64,000 nucleotides of DNA, from NCBI GenBank assembly GCA_029010715.1, contig JAQXKZ010000022.1, positions 1-64,000 on the forward strand, read 5' to 3'. A program made the translations under genes and the position numbers. A model generated the notes under the pieces. That model made no database searches. It was not told the DNA's origin and saw only the letters and a program-made list of their open reading frames with translations. This DNA comes from Clostridiales bacterium. GTDB taxonomy: Bacteria; Bacillota; Clostridia; Oscillospirales; Oscillospiraceae. Shown here in pieces: positions 23,958 through 33,198 of this stretch. Position 1 is the first letter of the stretch, and each line of letters begins with the position of its first letter.

Positions 23958-25312
23958 AAACGGTTGCGCGGATGGTTCGCCGCTGCATTCTGGCGGCATT
24001 TGCCGTGGTTGCGCTGGTGCTGACGGTGAACGCGGCGCTGCTTCTCGGCATTGTGGTGCATTTCGGCTCAAAAAATCAGCAGGAAGGGTATTTCTCTGTG
24101 GGCAGATTTGCGATAGCCTTTACCCAAACTGCGGATGGTGATTTCACGCTTCCCCCTGATCTGGAATGGCAAAAGCATTTTGCATGGGCAATGCTGCTGG
24201 ATGACGGCGGGGAAATTCTCTGGTCGGAGAATTTGCCCTCGGAGCTGAACCACCCCTATACCGTGCCCGAGGTCGCCGCCTTTTCCCGCTGGTATTTGAA
24301 GGACTATCCTGTGATGGTCTACCGCAACGACTATGGGCTGCTGGTGGCAGGCAAGCCCATAGGCAGTCTGACCCGGTTCGATTTTTACATGGACAACGAT
24401 ATTCTGTACGCTCTGCTGTCCACCTTTGGCCCGCTGCTCCTGCTGGATTTGGGGCTGGTGCTTGCCGTTTGCCTGCTCTTGGGCTGGCGGGGCGCGAGAC
24501 CGCTGCGGGAGCTGGCGGAGGGTATCGGAATGCTGGCGGAAGGAAAAGAAGTCCATCTGAAAGAGTCAGGCGCAACGGCAGAACTGGCGGAAAAGCTGAA
24601 CCAGACCAGCAGCCATCTGCAAGAGCAAAACGAACTGATTCAGCGCCGGGACATGACCCGGGCCAACTGGATTGCCGGGGTTTCCCATGATATCCGCACC
24701 CCTCTGGCGCTGATTATGGGCTACGGAGAGCAGCTTACCCAGCAGTTCCCGACGGACTCGGAAGCACGGAAAAAGGCCGCCGCAATCTGCAGCCAGAGCA
24801 AAAAAATAAAGGCCCTTATTGAGGACCTGAATCTGACCTTCAAGCTGCAGTACAACGCCCAGCCCCTGCGGCGAAGCCCGATCCGGATGGGGGCGATGCT
24901 GCGGCGGTGTGTGGCGGATTTCTGCGATTCTCTGGAGGAAAATTACAACGTTGACCTGCTGCTTCCGGAGCCTGCGGGACAGACAATACTGGAAGCGGAT
25001 GCGGAATTGCTGACAAGAGCCGTCGACAACCTGCTGAACAACAGCGTTCGGCACAATCCGTCGGGCTGCGGCATTACGGTTCGCGCCGGAATAGTGGACG
25101 GGCGCTTTGTTCTGGAAGTCCGGGACAACGGCGCAGGCTACCCCGAACCGGTTTTGAGGAATCTCTCCGACAGCGGCTCAGATCCCAATGCGCCCCATAT
25201 TCTGGGGCTGCGCCTTGTCCGGCAGATCGTCACCGCTCACGGCGGGCAGGCAAGCTTCTTCAACGACGGCGGAGCGGCAGCGGAACTCAGTCTCCCGATA
25301 CAGTGCGGATAA
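23954..25312 (+). CDS. Sensor histidine kinase of the lantibiotic-type module
   Basis: 452-residue membrane kinase. TM1 (~10-35, CILAAFAVVALVLTVNAALLLG), an extracytoplasmic segment of ~115 residues, TM2 (~148-172), a HAMP-like linker, HisKA with the phospho-histidine in WIAGVSHDIRTPLALIMGYGEQL, and HATPase_c with DNLLNNSVRHNP, VRDNGAGYP and HILGLRLVRQI. Domain size and gene context match peptide-sensing kinases that induce ABC self-protection operons; the inducing peptide is not encoded here. Confidence 0.9.
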   Translation: MKTVARMVRRCILAAFAVVALVLTVNAALLLGIVVHFGSKNQQEGYFSVGRFAIAFTQTADGDFTLPPDLEWQKHFAWAMLLDDGGEILWSENLPSELNHPYTVPEVAAFSRWYLKDYPVMVYRNDYGLLVAGKPIGSLTRFDFYMDNDILYALLSTFGPLLLLDLGLVLAVCLLLGWRGARPLRELAEGIGMLAEGKEVHLKESGATAELAEKLNQTSSHLQEQNELIQRRDMTRANWIAGVSHDIRTPLALIMGYGEQLTQQFPTDSEARKKAAAICSQSKKIKALIEDLNLTFKLQYNAQPLRRSPIRMGAMLRRCVADFCDSLEENYNVDLLLPEPAGQTILEADAELLTRAVDNLLNNSVRHNPSGCGITVRAGIVDGRFVLEVRDNGAGYPEPVLRNLSDSGSDPNAPHILGLRLVRQIVTAHGGQASFFNDGGAAAELSLPIQCG

Positions 25313-25322
25313 AGACAAATAT

Positions 25323-25364
25323 GTCTGAACTGGGTGCCGCAAAAATGCGGCACCCAGTTCAGAC
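25323..25364. repeat. 19-bp perfect inverted repeat after the kinase gene
   Basis: Stem 25323-25341 pairs perfectly with 25346-25364 around an AAAA loop. There is no T run on either strand next to it. It ends the immunity module; it may be a terminator-like or processing hairpin, or a boundary remnant. Confidence 0.7.
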
Positions 25365-25547
25365 TGTCAAAGAACCGGCGCCGGGCAGTGTGACAGGCCG
25401 GGGGATTATTCCTTCCGCTTTGCCCCGGCGAAGAATATGTTTGGCCGTTTAGCCTCAGACAGGCCTGACAAATTTCGAAAAGCCTGAAAATGCGCCGCTG
25501 AGGAGAGCCGGGCTGCACTTAGTCTGCCCGGCTCCCGGAATTTGTGC

Positions 25548-26177
25548 TCATTTCTTTACCGAGAACAGCGGAAGCACCTGCATTATGCGCTCGACGCAGC
25601 CGTCCTCGCCGAGTGCGCCGGAATCGAGACACAGGTCGTAGCCCGCGGCGTCGCGCCATTCCTCGCCGGTATAGTAATGGTAGTACGCCGCGCGGCGTTT
25701 GTCCTCGACGCGTATATGCTTTGCCACCTCGCGCGCGGACCATGCCAGTGAGTATGAAGCGACCCTGGCCGTGCGGCTCTCCAGCGGCGCGTGTATGAAA
25801 ACACGCAGCACGTCGGGCCTGTCGGCGAGCAGATAATTCGCGCAGCGGCCGAGGATTATACAGCTTTCCTGAGCGGCGAGCTCCTTGATGATCTTTGCCT
25901 GAAAGGCAAAGAGGTTTGCCGTGGAGATGTAGTCGTCGCTGTCCGGCGGCAGGATGTCGCCGGTGTATACCTTCTGCGCGGCGCTGAGCATTTCCACGGT
26001 GCCGATGCGCTCGTCTGCCTGCCCGAACAGCTTCTCGTTTATTCCGCTGACCTCCGAAGCCTTGCGCAGCAGATCGCGGTCGTAGTACGGCACGTTCAGC
26101 GCCTCGGACAGTTTTCGGGTTATGTTGTGCCCGCCGCTGCCGGTCTCACGCGCGACGGTTATGACAAATTTATCCAT
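25548..26177 (-). CDS. Cytidylate kinase-like protein
   Basis: 209-residue P-loop protein of the cytidylate-kinase-like family found widely in Clostridia. FVITVARETGSGGHNITRKLSEAL holds a Walker A variant (GSGGHNI rather than GxxGxGKS/T). PYYDRDLLRKASEVSG, ESCIILGRCANYLL and VLRVFIHAPLESRTARV follow. The lysine of canonical CMP kinases is replaced in the loop, so the true substrate may not be CMP. ATG 26177 follows GGAG; an in-frame TTG at 26189 is possible. Stands alone. Confidence 0.8.
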   Translation of the reverse strand: MDKFVITVARETGSGGHNITRKLSEALNVPYYDRDLLRKASEVSGINEKLFGQADERIGTVEMLSAAQKVYTGDILPPDSDDYISTANLFAFQAKIIKELAAQESCIILGRCANYLLADRPDVLRVFIHAPLESRTARVASYSLAWSAREVAKHIRVEDKRRAAYYHYYTGEEWRDAAGYDLCLDSGALGEDGCVERIMQVLPLFSVKK

Positions 26178-26287
26178 TTGTAACTCCAATCTGCCGCAGT
26201 GTCATGCGTGATATATGCGGCCACATAATTAATTTTTCACCCCCGGAACAGGGAGCCGTACTCGGGTGAGCTTCCTGTGACCTTAGT

Positions 26288-26380
26288 CCAACGGGAGCCG
26301 GACTCCCGTAGGTTTTTACCGGGCGGATTTACGCCCGACAGAGCCGCCCAAATGCGGTGGGGCTTCGACTCCCGTTGGGC
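26288..26380. repeat. Nested inverted repeats downstream of livF
   Basis: CCAACGGGAGCCG near 26288-26300 pairs with CGACTCCCGTTGG near 26368-26380 (one mismatch). It also forms a local hairpin ACGGGAG-N5-CTCCCGT (26291-26309). A GGGCG/CGCCC stem lies between. On the minus strand these follow livF and probably terminate or stabilise the liv transcript. Confidence 0.5.
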
Positions 26381-27084
26381 TACGCACCCAGATATGCCTT
26401 ACGGACGCGGTCATCCTCGGCAAGCTCGGAGGCCTTGCCGGACATGGATATCCGGCCGGTCTCCAGCACGTAAGCGCGGTCGGAGACAGCCAGCGCCATC
26501 TTGGCGTTCTGCTCGACGAGCAGTATGGTTATACCCGCCTCGTGCAGCTGCTGTATGATGGCGAAGATCTCCTTTACCAGCAGCGGCGACAAGCCCATTG
26601 ACGGCTCGTCCATCAGTACTATTCTTGGGTCGGTCATCAGTGCGCGCCCGGTAGCGAGCATCTGCTGCTCGCCGCCGGAGAGGGTTCCTGCCAGCTGGCG
26701 TCGGCGTTCCTTCAGACGCGGAAAGTGCCCGTAGACCTTTTCAAGGTTTTCGCTGATTCTGGCGGAGTCCCGTATTATATATGCGCCCATGCGCAGGTTT
26801 TCCTCGACTGTCATACGCGCAAAGACGTGGCGCCCCTCCGGCACATGCGACAGACCGAGAGAGATTATCTTCTCCGGAGATATCTTCTGCAGGTTTGTCC
26901 CGTTGAGCTCGATCGTGCCCGATACGGCCGGGATCAGCCCGGATATCGCATGCAGGGTCGTGGTCTTGCCGGCGCCGTTTGCGCCGATCAGCGAGACCAG
27001 CTCACCCTCGCCGACACTCAGGGAGATGCCCTTTATCGCGTGGACCGCGCCGTAAAACACGTTCAGATCTTTTATTTCAAGCAT
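26380..27084 (-). CDS. livF: Branched-chain amino acid ABC transporter ATPase LivF
   Basis: ATPase of 234 residues for Leu/Ile/Val uptake. Walker A LIGANGAGKTTTLHAISG, signature TLSGGEQQMLATGRALM, Walker B IVLMDEPSMGLSPLL, H-loop ILLVEQNAK. The MDEPSMGL form is characteristic of LivF. Last gene of livKHMGF, 12 bases after livG. Confidence 0.95.
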   Translation of the reverse strand: MLEIKDLNVFYGAVHAIKGISLSVGEGELVSLIGANGAGKTTTLHAISGLIPAVSGTIELNGTNLQKISPEKIISLGLSHVPEGRHVFARMTVEENLRMGAYIIRDSARISENLEKVYGHFPRLKERRRQLAGTLSGGEQQMLATGRALMTDPRIVLMDEPSMGLSPLLVKEIFAIIQQLHEAGITILLVEQNAKMALAVSDRAYVLETGRISMSGKASELAEDDRVRKAYLGA

Positions 27085-27096
27085 GGCTCGCCCTCC

Positions 27097-27873
27097 TCAT
27101 TCGCCGAGATATGCGGCGATGACCTTCGGGTTTTTTGCGATCTCCTCCGGCAGTCCGGAGGCAATGGTCTGGCCGTAGTCAATGACCTGTATGCGCTGGC
27201 ACACGTTCATGACCAGCGACATGTCGTGCTCAATGAGCAGTATAGCGATGCCGAAGCGGTCTCGTATCGTGTTGATGCACTCCAGCAGCTCGGCTGTCTC
27301 TGTCGGGTTCATGCCGGCGGCGGGCTCGTCGAGCAGCAGCAGCTTCATATCGGTAGCGAGGGCGCGGGCGATCTCCAGCTTGCGCTGGCGGCCGTAGGGA
27401 AGTCCGGAGGCCGGAACCTCCGCCACGTCGTCAAGGCGGCAGAGCCTCAGCAGGTCCATTGCCTTTTCGGTTATTTTCTTTTCCTCATTCCAGAATCTGG
27501 GAGTGCGGAAGCTGGCGTCGAAGAAATTGTACTTTATATCCTTGGTGAAGGCGGCCCTGACGTTGTCTATGACGCTCATGTCCCTGAACAGCCTTATGTT
27601 CTGGAAAGTGCGCGCGACGCCGGCGTGCACGAACTGATATGTCTTTTTGCCGTTGAGAGGCACGCCGTTGAGCATTACCGTACCCTCGGTCGGAACATAT
27701 ACGCCGGTCAGCAGATTAAAGACCGTGGTCTTGCCGGCACCGTTCGGCCCGATCAGACCGACTAGCTCGCCCTGGTATATTTTTATGTTGAAATCGTTGA
27801 CGGCCTTCAGGCCGCCGAAGCTTATCCCGAGCTTTCTGGTTTCCAGCACGGGGATTCTTTCCGCTTCAGACAT
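27097..27873 (-). CDS. livG: Branched-chain amino acid ABC transporter ATPase LivG
   Basis: 258-residue ATPase. Walker A LIGPNGAGKTTVFNLLTG, Q-loop region ARTFQNIRLFRDMSVIDNV, signature LPYGRQRKLEIARALA (the LivG variant), Walker B LLLLDEPAAGMNPTE, H-loop ILLIEHDMSLVM. Its start overlaps the livM stop by eight bases. Confidence 0.95.
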   Translation of the reverse strand: MSEAERIPVLETRKLGISFGGLKAVNDFNIKIYQGELVGLIGPNGAGKTTVFNLLTGVYVPTEGTVMLNGVPLNGKKTYQFVHAGVARTFQNIRLFRDMSVIDNVRAAFTKDIKYNFFDASFRTPRFWNEEKKITEKAMDLLRLCRLDDVAEVPASGLPYGRQRKLEIARALATDMKLLLLDEPAAGMNPTETAELLECINTIRDRFGIAILLIEHDMSLVMNVCQRIQVIDYGQTIASGLPEEIAKNPKVIAAYLGE

Positions 27874-29017
27874 GGCTCCCGGCCTCCTTTCGCTCGGCTT
27901 TGGCCGCCGCCCTTGCCGCGTGCGCGGCCCTGATATCGGGTATCAGGTTCTGCAGGGAGAATTCATAGCTGCCGAATATGCCCTTCGGGCGGAACATGAT
28001 GACGATGATGAGCACCAGGGCGTATACGAGCATGGGATACTCAAATACTCCGCTGACGGCCGCGGGCAGGGCGGAGACCCATGCGCCGTTTTTGATCTCG
28101 TAGTTGACGAAGAACATGATTACCGCCGCGACTATCGAACCCGTCATCGAGCCCATGCCGCCCAGAACGACCATGACCACGACAAAGGTGGAGTTGAGTA
28201 TTCCGCCGTTTGTAAAGGCGAAGGATGCGGTGGAAAGGGTCGCATTGGCGCAGGCGTAAAGCGCGCCCGCTATACCGGCAAAAAACGCGGAGTAGGCGAA
28301 GGTAAACACCTTGTAAAACGAGGTGTTGATACCGGAAGCGGAGGCGGCGATCTCATCGTCGCGGATGGCGCGGATGGCGCGCCCGTACTTTGAGCGCACG
28401 AACATGAACATAAGCGTCAGGCATATGACAGTAACCGAGATCGCGGCCCAGAGGTACTCCACTTTTCCCTTGCTGCCGAAACCCAGACCGTTCTTGTACA
28501 GAGAGGCGGCGGCGGAACCGAGCGCCAGGCCGTCCTGACCGCAGAAGGGGAGGTTATTGATGATGTTCACGATTATCATGCCGAACCCGAGGGTTATTAT
28601 CGCGAGGTAATCGCCCTTCAGACGCAGTGCCGGTATGCCGAGCAGCAGTCCGACGACAGCCGCGAGCAGTCCGGCGGCGAGGATGCAGCCGAAAAGCACC
28701 AGCACGAAGGCGGCGCCGTGCTTGTCCCCGAACACTCCGGCGCGCTCGCAGGCCAGGCTTATGAGCGCTGCGGTATACGCGCCGACAGCCATGAAGCCGC
28801 AGTGGCCGAGAGAGAGCTGCCCGAGGAAGCCAAGTACCATATTAAGCGACGCGGCGAGTATTATAAGATAGCAGCACTGCCAGAGACAGGGAGCAAGCAC
28901 GAGCTTAAACGAGCTTCTGCTGCCGAGAGCCTCGGTAACGAACTGGAACGCGGTAAACAGCACTACTATGACGGCGGTGTTCAAAAAATAGCCGCGTGCG
29001 GTTTTGCTTTTCTTCAT
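27866..29017 (-). CDS. livM: Branched-chain amino acid ABC transporter permease LivM
   Basis: 383-residue polytopic permease with about ten helices. Family marks: LNMVLGFLGQLSLGHCGFMAVGAY near the N-terminus and VVLGGMGSMTGSIVAA toward the C-terminus. The EAA-like cytoplasmic loop GRAIRAIRDDEIAASASGIN contacts the ATPases. Four-base overlap with livH. Confidence 0.94.
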   Translation of the reverse strand: MKKSKTARGYFLNTAVIVVLFTAFQFVTEALGSRSSFKLVLAPCLWQCCYLIILAASLNMVLGFLGQLSLGHCGFMAVGAYTAALISLACERAGVFGDKHGAAFVLVLFGCILAAGLLAAVVGLLLGIPALRLKGDYLAIITLGFGMIIVNIINNLPFCGQDGLALGSAAASLYKNGLGFGSKGKVEYLWAAISVTVICLTLMFMFVRSKYGRAIRAIRDDEIAASASGINTSFYKVFTFAYSAFFAGIAGALYACANATLSTASFAFTNGGILNSTFVVVMVVLGGMGSMTGSIVAAVIMFFVNYEIKNGAWVSALPAAVSGVFEYPMLVYALVLIIVIMFRPKGIFGSYEFSLQNLIPDIRAAHAARAAAKAERKEAGSHV

Positions 29018-29919
29018 ACCTTTTCACCTGCGTTTCTGCCGAGTATACCGGCGGGCTTGATTATCAGTACGACGATGAGGATAAGGAATACGAAGGTATC
29101 GGCCATGCTGGAGGAAATGTAGCTTGTGGTGAAGGATTCAACCAGTCCTATAACTATACCTCCGAGCACCGCTCCGGGAATGATGCCGATGCCGCCGAGC
29201 ACGGCGGACACGAAAGCCTTCAGACCGAGCAGCGACCCCATCGTTGTGTATACCTTCGGATACTGCGCCATGTACATCAGCGCCGCGACCGCAGCGAGGC
29301 CGGAGCCTATGGCGAAGGTCAGCAGTATGGTGCGGTTGACGTTTATGCCCATCAGAGTGGCGGCGGCTTTATCCTCCGACACGCAGCGCATGGCGCGGCC
29401 AAGCCGGGTCTTCTGCGTGAATTCCCAGAGGACTATCATAACTACCGCGCTTATGACTATCGTGATTATGGTAGTATACTCCAGTGTGACCGGGCCAATA
29501 CTTATGCCGCCGGCGGAGAAGATCTGGCTCGCGACCTTGGGGTTCGGGCCAATGGCAGGAATAGCCTGCGCCAAATTTTCAAGAAACAGACTCATCGCTA
29601 TTGCCGTTATCAGCGCTGTCATTGCCGTGCCCTTTTTACGGACAGGGCGGTAGGCGATAAGCTCTGTCGCCATGCCGACCAGCACGCAGACTGCTATCGC
29701 AGCCACGACGGCGGCCCAGGCCGGCAGGCCGAGAGCCAGAACGGCGGGTACTACGAAGATCATAGTGTAGCCGCCGACCATGATAAAGTCGCCATGGGCA
29801 AAGTTTATAAGCCTTATGATGCCGTATACCATCGTATAGCCAAGCGCGATCAGGGCGTATATGCTTCCCAGACGCAGACCAACTATCAATGTTTGAAAAA
29901 ATGTACTCACGGGGAACAC
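29014..29919 (-). CDS. livH: Branched-chain amino acid ABC transporter permease LivH
   Basis: 301-residue permease with about eight helices. Family marks: GLRLGSIYALIALGYTMVYGIIRLINFAHGDFIMVGGY at the N-terminus, GRAMRCVSEDKAAATLMGIN as the coupling loop, and AVLGGIGIIPGAVLGGIVIG. It follows livK after a 229-base gap holding an intercistronic hairpin. Confidence 0.95.
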   Translation of the reverse strand: MFPVSTFFQTLIVGLRLGSIYALIALGYTMVYGIIRLINFAHGDFIMVGGYTMIFVVPAVLALGLPAWAAVVAAIAVCVLVGMATELIAYRPVRKKGTAMTALITAIAMSLFLENLAQAIPAIGPNPKVASQIFSAGGISIGPVTLEYTTIITIVISAVVMIVLWEFTQKTRLGRAMRCVSEDKAAATLMGINVNRTILLTFAIGSGLAAVAALMYMAQYPKVYTTMGSLLGLKAFVSAVLGGIGIIPGAVLGGIVIGLVESFTTSYISSSMADTFVFLILIVVLIIKPAGILGRNAGEKV

Positions 29920-30102
29920 CCTCCGGAAAACCTGAAAATAAGCTGTTGAGCTTTTATACTGCGGGCTTTGTATCAGGGAGTCCCTGCCCTAAGCTGGCAA
30001 AGACTCCGCATGGCTTTTCTCCCGGGCCGCGCAGCACGGGGAAAACGCTTCCGGCCCGGAAGCAGCCGGGCGCAGAGCGGGACGAGATTCTGAGCACAGT
30101 AT

Positions 30103-30135
30103 CCGGCGATAAAGCCGTTACGGCTTTATCGCCGG
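30103..30135 (-). promoter_or_regulatory. Intercistronic hairpin between livK and livH
   Basis: A 14-bp perfect stem (30103-30116 with 30122-30135) with loop GTTAC and no T run. It lies 14 bases after the livK stop. Such hairpins usually protect the binding-protein mRNA so it is made in excess over the membrane subunits. Confidence 0.65.
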
Positions 30136-30148
30136 TTTGTATACCTGC

Positions 30149-31372
30149 TTATTCCGGAAGCTTGCTGACAACGTCGAGCAGCTTCGAGGTAACGCTGCTG
30201 CCATCCGACTCAAAGGCGATGATAGCAGCGCCCTTGACGGGAGTGCCGCTCTCGTCGAGAGAGAAGGTGCCGGTCACGCACTCATATACCGTTGAGGTGT
30301 CGGCCAGCGCGTCGCGCACGGCGGCGGGGCTGGCGGAGCCTGCGGCTTCAATAGCGGCCTTGTACATGTATACGCAGTCATAAGCGGTAGCGGCAAACGC
30401 GCTGGGGACGGAGCCGTACTTGTCCTCGTAAGCCTTGACGAAGGAAGAAACCTTCTCGGAGCTGTCGGTGGGATCGTAGTGGTTGGTCCAGTAGACCTTG
30501 TTGAAAGCGCTCAGATCCGCGCCGTCAACGACATAGTCGGGAGTGGTGTCATATCCGTCGGCGCCCATGATGACTCCGCTGTAACCGGCAGCGCGGGCCT
30601 GAGGTACGACGTAGGGACCGATAACGTCATAGTAGAAGGGCGCGTACACAAAATCGACGCCGGCCTTGACCATGGATGCAAACTGGTTTGTGTAGTCCTG
30701 CACGTCGAGCGACGCGGTGGACTGAGCGTCAACTACCTCGATGCCGTATTTTCCGCAGGCGGAGCTGAATGAGTCGTACAGGCCCTTGGAGTAAACGTCA
30801 GCGGCGCAGTAAACGACGCCGACCTTGTCAAAGCCGGCCTGCTTTGCATAGGCCGCTGCGATAGCGCCCTGAAAGCTGTCGGCGTAGCAGGCGCGGAACA
30901 CGTAGTCGTCCTCGGTGGTTATGGAGTCGGCCGTGGCCGTCGGGCTCAGCAGGCAGATCTCTTCCTCGTTTGCCGCGTCGGTTATGGCCGAGGTACAGCC
31001 GGAGGTAGCGGAGCCGACGATCATCCCCACGCCCTGAGCTACCAGAGAGTTAAAAGCATTGAGACATTCGGTCGGGTCGCTCTGGTCGTCGGTCTTGATG
31101 AGCTCTACCTGACGGCCGAGGATGCCGCCCGCTGCGTTGATCTGTTCAACGGCCAGATCGGCGCCTGTCACGACGCCGTTGCCGTACGCGGCCAGAGCGC
31201 CGGTGTTCGGCGAAATGACGCCGATGACTATCTTTTCGTCAGATGCGCCCGCCGCGGCGGTATCGCCGGAGGCAGAGTCAGCCTTGGACGTATCCGAACT
31301 GCCGCCGCAGGCGGCCAGACTCAGCATCATACACAGAGCCAACAGCAGGCTGAACAAAGACTTTCTTTTCAT
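30149..31372 (-). CDS. livK: Branched-chain amino acid-binding lipoprotein LivK
   Basis: 407-residue extracellular solute-binding lipoprotein. Signal with lipobox LSLAACGGSS (Cys ~22), a Ser/Asp/Ala linker, then a Peripla_BP_6 domain (IVIGVISPNTGALAAYGNGV, GADLAVEQINAAGGILGRQVELI, DDQSDPTECLNAFNSLVAQGV, VGSATSGCTSAI). First gene of the liv operon; preceded by the asnB terminator, so it should have its own promoter between 31373 and 31450. Confidence 0.94.
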   Translation of the reverse strand: MKRKSLFSLLLALCMMLSLAACGGSSDTSKADSASGDTAAAGASDEKIVIGVISPNTGALAAYGNGVVTGADLAVEQINAAGGILGRQVELIKTDDQSDPTECLNAFNSLVAQGVGMIVGSATSGCTSAITDAANEEEICLLSPTATADSITTEDDYVFRACYADSFQGAIAAAYAKQAGFDKVGVVYCAADVYSKGLYDSFSSACGKYGIEVVDAQSTASLDVQDYTNQFASMVKAGVDFVYAPFYYDVIGPYVVPQARAAGYSGVIMGADGYDTTPDYVVDGADLSAFNKVYWTNHYDPTDSSEKVSSFVKAYEDKYGSVPSAFAATAYDCVYMYKAAIEAAGSASPAAVRDALADTSTVYECVTGTFSLDESGTPVKGAAIIAFESDGSSVTSKLLDVVSKLPE

Positions 31373-31443
31373 TTTAATTTTCCTCCTTTGGATTTCACGC
31401 TATCCCGGACACGCACAGGCGGCATCCATTAGTAATATCTCTG

Positions 31444-31485
31444 GAAAAAAGAGAAAGGGCGCGAGACGTCCATGTCTCGCACCCT
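31444..31485 (-). terminator. Terminator of asnB
   Basis: On the minus strand AAGGGTGCGAGAC pairs with GTCTCGCGCCCTT and is followed by TCTCTTTTTT. It separates asnB from livK. Confidence 0.85.
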
Positions 31486-31581
31486 TGCGATGCTCTGTAT
31501 TATACTCGCGTGTTGCATAAAAGTCAATGCATGCTTTTGGTGAAAATGCTAATTATATATATTACAAAAATTCATGGATAA

Positions 31582-33162
31582 TCATTCGCCGCTTGCGCCG
31601 TAGTTTGACAGCACGCGCGCGGAGGGGTCGTCCACGTCGCAGCCTGGCCAGCTCTTGTTCGGCATCCAGAAGCCGGCTACCATCCCGCTCTGCCCGGGAT
31701 AGTACTTTTCAAAGATTTCCCTGTAGAGCAGAGACTCTTTTGTGAAGGGGCGGGCATGTGAATACTTCATACGTTTTTCTTCATATTCCTCGTCGGTGTA
31801 GCAGGAGGCTGCGTACTCCTTCAGATCGTCGACAAGAGAGTGACCGACGGCGTCGGAGAAAGCGGCCTTCTCTCGGTAAAGAATGTCGTGCGGCAGCCAG
31901 TCGCCCTCAAAGGCATGGCGCAGGAGGTACTTGCCCTTGCCGTAGACGTTCATTTTCATCGCCGGGTCAAGACTCATAACGTACTTAACGAAATCGAGGT
32001 CGCCGAAAGGTACGCGCGCCTCCAGGGAGTTTGCGGATATGCAGCGGTCGGCGCGCAGCACGTCGTACATATGCAGCTCGCGGATACGCTTGGCCGCCTC
32101 CGCCTGAAACTCCTCGGGGGAGGGGGCAAAGTCGGTGTACTTGTATCCGAAAAGCTCGTCGGAGATCTCTCCGGTCAGCAGGACCCGGATATCCGTCCGC
32201 TCATGGATGGCCTTGCACAAAAGATACATGCCCATGCTTGCGCGTATGGTCGTGATGTCGTAGGTGCCGAGAATGTATATCAGGTGATCCAGCGCGGCTA
32301 TCACGTCGTCGCGCGTGATGATTACCTCGGAGTGCTCGCTGCCGATATAATCGGCGACCTGCTTTGCGTATTTGAGGTCGATCGCGTCGGTTTCCATGCC
32401 TATGGCAAAGGTCTTTATCGGCCGGCGGCACCTTCTCGCCGCGACCGCGCATACCAGCGAGGAATCAAGGCCGCCGGAGAGCAGAAAGCCGACTTTCGCG
32501 TCGGACACAAGGCGCTTTTCAATGCCGGCGACGAGCTTGTCGCGGATTTTGGCGCAGGCGGTCTCCAGGTCGTCGTGACAGACCTCGTCTGTCTTTGACA
32601 TGTCGGCGTAGCAGACGAAGCTTCCGTCGATGTAATAGTGTCCGGGAGGGAAGGGCATGATCTTGCCGGCGAGGCCGATAAGGTTTTTCGGTTCGCTGGC
32701 AAAGACGATCTCGCCGGCGTCCGTGTAGCCGTAGTAGAGCGGACGGATTCCGATGGGGTCGCGCGCGGCAACGAAGCTTTTTCTCTGTGCGTCAAAAATT
32801 ATCATGGCAAATTCCGCGTCGAGCATCCTGAACATGTCCGTGCCGAATTTCTCATACAGAGGCAGGATTATCTCGCAGTCGGAGTCGCTTTTGAAGCTGT
32901 AGCCTGCGGCGCTGAGGCAGGCCCGGAGCTTTTTGAAGCAGTAGATTTCGCCGTTGCAGACAACGTAGCTGCCGTTCAGCTCAAACGGCTGCATTCCCTC
33001 CGGGGTCAGACCCATAATTGCGAGCCGGTGGAAGCCGAGCAGGCCGCAGCCGGTATCGACGATGCGGGTGTCGTCCGGCCCTCTGGATTTGGTTTTGTCG
33101 AGATGCTCCTTAAAAAGCGAAAAGGTGACGCCGCTGCCGCAAAAGCCCATGATCGAACACAT
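31582..33162 (-). CDS. asnB: Asparagine synthase (glutamine-hydrolysing)
   Basis: Cytoplasmic enzyme of 526 residues making asparagine from aspartate, ATP and glutamine. The N-terminal class II glutamine amidotransferase domain begins with the nucleophile Cys2 (MCSIMGFCG), with SRGPDDTR, NGEIYCFKKL and DAEFAMIIFD. The C-terminal synthetase domain has the PP-loop LLSGGLDSSLVCAV and LLTGEISDELFGY. The start at 33162 is required so that Cys follows Met; GGGAGGAA lies eight bases upstream. Its ~340-base leader carries a promoter, a terminator-like hairpin and an Asn T-box. Asparagine demand therefore controls it directly. Confidence 0.95.
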   Translation of the reverse strand: MCSIMGFCGSGVTFSLFKEHLDKTKSRGPDDTRIVDTGCGLLGFHRLAIMGLTPEGMQPFELNGSYVVCNGEIYCFKKLRACLSAAGYSFKSDSDCEIILPLYEKFGTDMFRMLDAEFAMIIFDAQRKSFVAARDPIGIRPLYYGYTDAGEIVFASEPKNLIGLAGKIMPFPPGHYYIDGSFVCYADMSKTDEVCHDDLETACAKIRDKLVAGIEKRLVSDAKVGFLLSGGLDSSLVCAVAARRCRRPIKTFAIGMETDAIDLKYAKQVADYIGSEHSEVIITRDDVIAALDHLIYILGTYDITTIRASMGMYLLCKAIHERTDIRVLLTGEISDELFGYKYTDFAPSPEEFQAEAAKRIRELHMYDVLRADRCISANSLEARVPFGDLDFVKYVMSLDPAMKMNVYGKGKYLLRHAFEGDWLPHDILYREKAAFSDAVGHSLVDDLKEYAASCYTDEEYEEKRMKYSHARPFTKESLLYREIFEKYYPGQSGMVAGFWMPNKSWPGCDVDDPSARVLSNYGASGE

Positions 33163-33198
33163 AAACATTTCCTCCCAGTAAATGATTTCGGGTAAACA

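Noticed and set aside
20395-25550. Direct repeat of the tRNA-Arg 3' end as an att site for the immunity module
   Set aside because: No copy of the tRNA 3' segment was found near 25300-25550 and there is no integrase, so site-specific insertion is not supported.
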